DNA of 64,000 nt from OCS116 cluster bacterium AG-430-B22. GTDB lineage: Bacteria > Pseudomonadota > Alphaproteobacteria > MED-G09. Shown here one piece after another: positions 62,991-64,000 of this stretch. The notes under the pieces were generated by a model that saw nothing but the letters and a program-made list of their open reading frames with translations, had not been told where the DNA came from and made no database searches. Where the stretch lies: assembly GCA_003209955.1 (NCBI GenBank), contig QCOD01000003.1:36833-100832 (forward strand). Direction: 5' to 3'. The translations under genes and the position numbers were made by a program. Numbering within the stretch: position 1 is the stretch's first letter; the number at the start of each line of letters is the position of its first letter.

Positions 62991-62993
62991 TAA

Positions 62994-64000
62994 TTAGCTC
63001 TCAATGAAGGGAGTCAATATATCTTTTGTAACAAGATCATTCTTGATATTTTCTCTTCCAACCCAATCATCCACTGTTTGATGATAGTAATATATTCTTC
63101 TTTCTTGATAATTTAATGGCATTTTTTCAAAAACCCCAGAATCATGGGACTTTTGCATTGGTTCTAAATTTTTAAAGTCTTCTTCCATTATTGAATAAAA
63201 AGAGGTTTCCTGATCAATCCAATATTGCGGTTTCTCCTTACCTTCCCATTTAGGACCTAATTGTAAATATTCAATTTCAGTTTCACGAAGACTTTTCGGC
63301 CAAAAAAGTATTGCAACATAACCAGAGGTATCGGTAGGAGTAATAAAATTAGGAAACATTGCATAAGCAACATTTGTTTCAGCATGAATACTGTCACATG
63401 TTTCAATAAATGGAACAAAATCTTGTCCTTCAGCACCTAACATTCCTCCATCGAGATTTATTCTTTTTGGAGTAACCATTCTTGAATGACCATTTTTTAA
63501 TAAGCCTGCTGCCATACCATTTCCATCTAATAAAATATTAACTGTATCTTTATGAATAGTTGGTGAATGATAAACCTCCATAAAGGCATCAAGGCAAGTT
63601 TTCCAATTAGCTTTTACAAGAGTGCTATTTTTCCAAATTGTTATCAATTCTGAACTTTTAAAACAATCCATCTCTGACGCTACTGGTTCTAAGAATTCCA
63701 TAAGACTGCCAGGGTCTTTATCTTGAAGTGATATAAAAACCCATCCATCCCATGTATCACAATGAACTCGCTTTAACCCTCTACAAGAAAGATCTAATTC
63801 TAAAAAATCTCTTTCATCAGGAACTCTTAATAAAGATCCATCAAGATCATAAGCCCAGCTATGATATTGGCATTTAAGTAACTTTGTTGAACCTTGTTTT
63901 TCTCTAACAACTGGAGCACCTCTATGAGAACATGTATTGTAAAAAGCCTTAATACTTTTATCCTTCTGTCTGACAATCAAAATATCTCTTTGCAATTTAT
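62994..64000 (-). CDS. Rieske-type aromatic-ring-hydroxylating oxygenase alpha subunit, partial
   Basis: The frame is open to the end of the window, so the N-terminus lies outside; the first usable start here is a TTG at 63995, which would cut the Rieske domain. The Rieske cluster C-S-H-R-G-A-P (C-x-H), then C-Q-Y-H (C-x2-H) after 17 residues, is complete. The mononuclear iron site is E-V-Y-H-S-P-T-I-H with a later Asp in E-E-D-F. It hydroxylates an aromatic or other hydrophobic ring using a separate reductase, not visible here. The hydrolase follows after 3 bases. Confidence 0.92.
   Translation of the reverse strand, partial: KLQRDILIVRQKDKSIKAFYNTCSHRGAPVVREKQGSTKLLKCQYHSWAYDLDGSLLRVPDERDFLELDLSCRGLKRVHCDTWDGWVFISLQDKDPGSLMEFLEPVASEMDCFKSSELITIWKNSTLVKANWKTCLDAFMEVYHSPTIHKDTVNILLDGNGMAAGLLKNGHSRMVTPKRINLDGGMLGAEGQDFVPFIETCDSIHAETNVAYAMFPNFITPTDTSGYVAILFWPKSLRETEIEYLQLGPKWEGKEKPQYWIDQETSFYSIMEEDFKNLEPMQKSHDSGVFEKMPLNYQERRIYYYHQTVDDWVGRENIKNDLVTKDILTPFIES

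Overview
The window reads as a chromosomal stretch from a free-living, probably marine, heterotrophic alphaproteobacterium with an AT-rich, compact genome. Gaps are short, many genes overlap by 1 to 14 bases, and convergent genes often share their stop regions. The alphaproteobacterial assignment rests on the block at 50.8-54.9 kb: a tiny basic protein, murA, a DUF2948 protein, hisD, an UPF0262 protein, infA, yacG and tRNA-Phe. DUF2948 and UPF0262 are typical of that class. The marine lifestyle is inferred from AT richness, compactness and gene content, and I do not name a genus. I see no insertion sequence, prophage, integrase, rRNA or CRISPR array.

Layout. 0-5.5 kb: the end of a PQQ-type dehydrogenase, a paired acyl-CoA dehydrogenase/MaoC operon, an NTF2-like protein, a rhodanese and a cytochrome P450 with a small unknown protein. 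5.6-12.5 kb: a complete RND efflux operon (outer-membrane factor, adaptor, pump) and an exported haloalkane-dehalogenase-like hydrolase. 12.6-16.3 kb: GMP reductase, MaoC hydratase, exported M20 amidohydrolase and an SDR, closed by a strong hairpin. 16.3-18.4 kb: a TorF-type porin and an ammonium transporter behind a good sigma-54 promoter. 18.4-35.6 kb: acyl-CoA and branched-chain catabolism (FAD oxidase, acyl-CoA dehydrogenases, acyl-CoA synthetase, DUF35/thiolase pair, CoA-acylating aldehyde dehydrogenase, three valine-pathway genes, acetyl-CoA synthetase, class III aminotransferase, CaiB CoA-transferase). 35.6-38.1 kb: rpoN and moaA, back to back, with a near-consensus sigma-54 promoter between them. 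38.1-50 kb: a tandem DsbA-like protein, a nitronate-monooxygenase-like protein, transporters (DASS, SSS with its DUF4212 subunit, GPH-type MFS), hydrolases and another CaiB protein. 50-50.7 kb: a single-gene unit for a small membrane protein, a possible structured small RNA and tRNA-Thr. 50.8-60 kb: housekeeping genes and metF-metH. 60-64 kb: an M48 lipoprotein, a flavin hydroxy-acid oxidase, a DUF4345 protein, a hydrolase and the partial alpha subunit of a Rieske oxygenase.

How the genes work together. Most of the window is a scavenging catabolic toolkit. Substrates are oxidised (P450, Rieske oxygenase, PQQ enzyme) or hydrolysed, activated to CoA esters (AMP ligases, CaiB transferases), beta-oxidised (acyl-CoA dehydrogenases, MaoC and crotonase-fold enzymes, thiolase) and drained to central metabolism. 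Nitrogen control shows in the RpoN gene plus two sigma-54 promoters, one for porin/amt and one for moaA. I found no wholly new multigene system. The least expected signals are the rpoN/moaA promoter arrangement, the possible small RNA at 50.4 kb and the strongly equipped 73-residue membrane-protein gene beside it.

Several gene starts were moved inward. In many cases the longest reading frame begins at a TTG that is part of the ribosome-binding site of a better ATG start.
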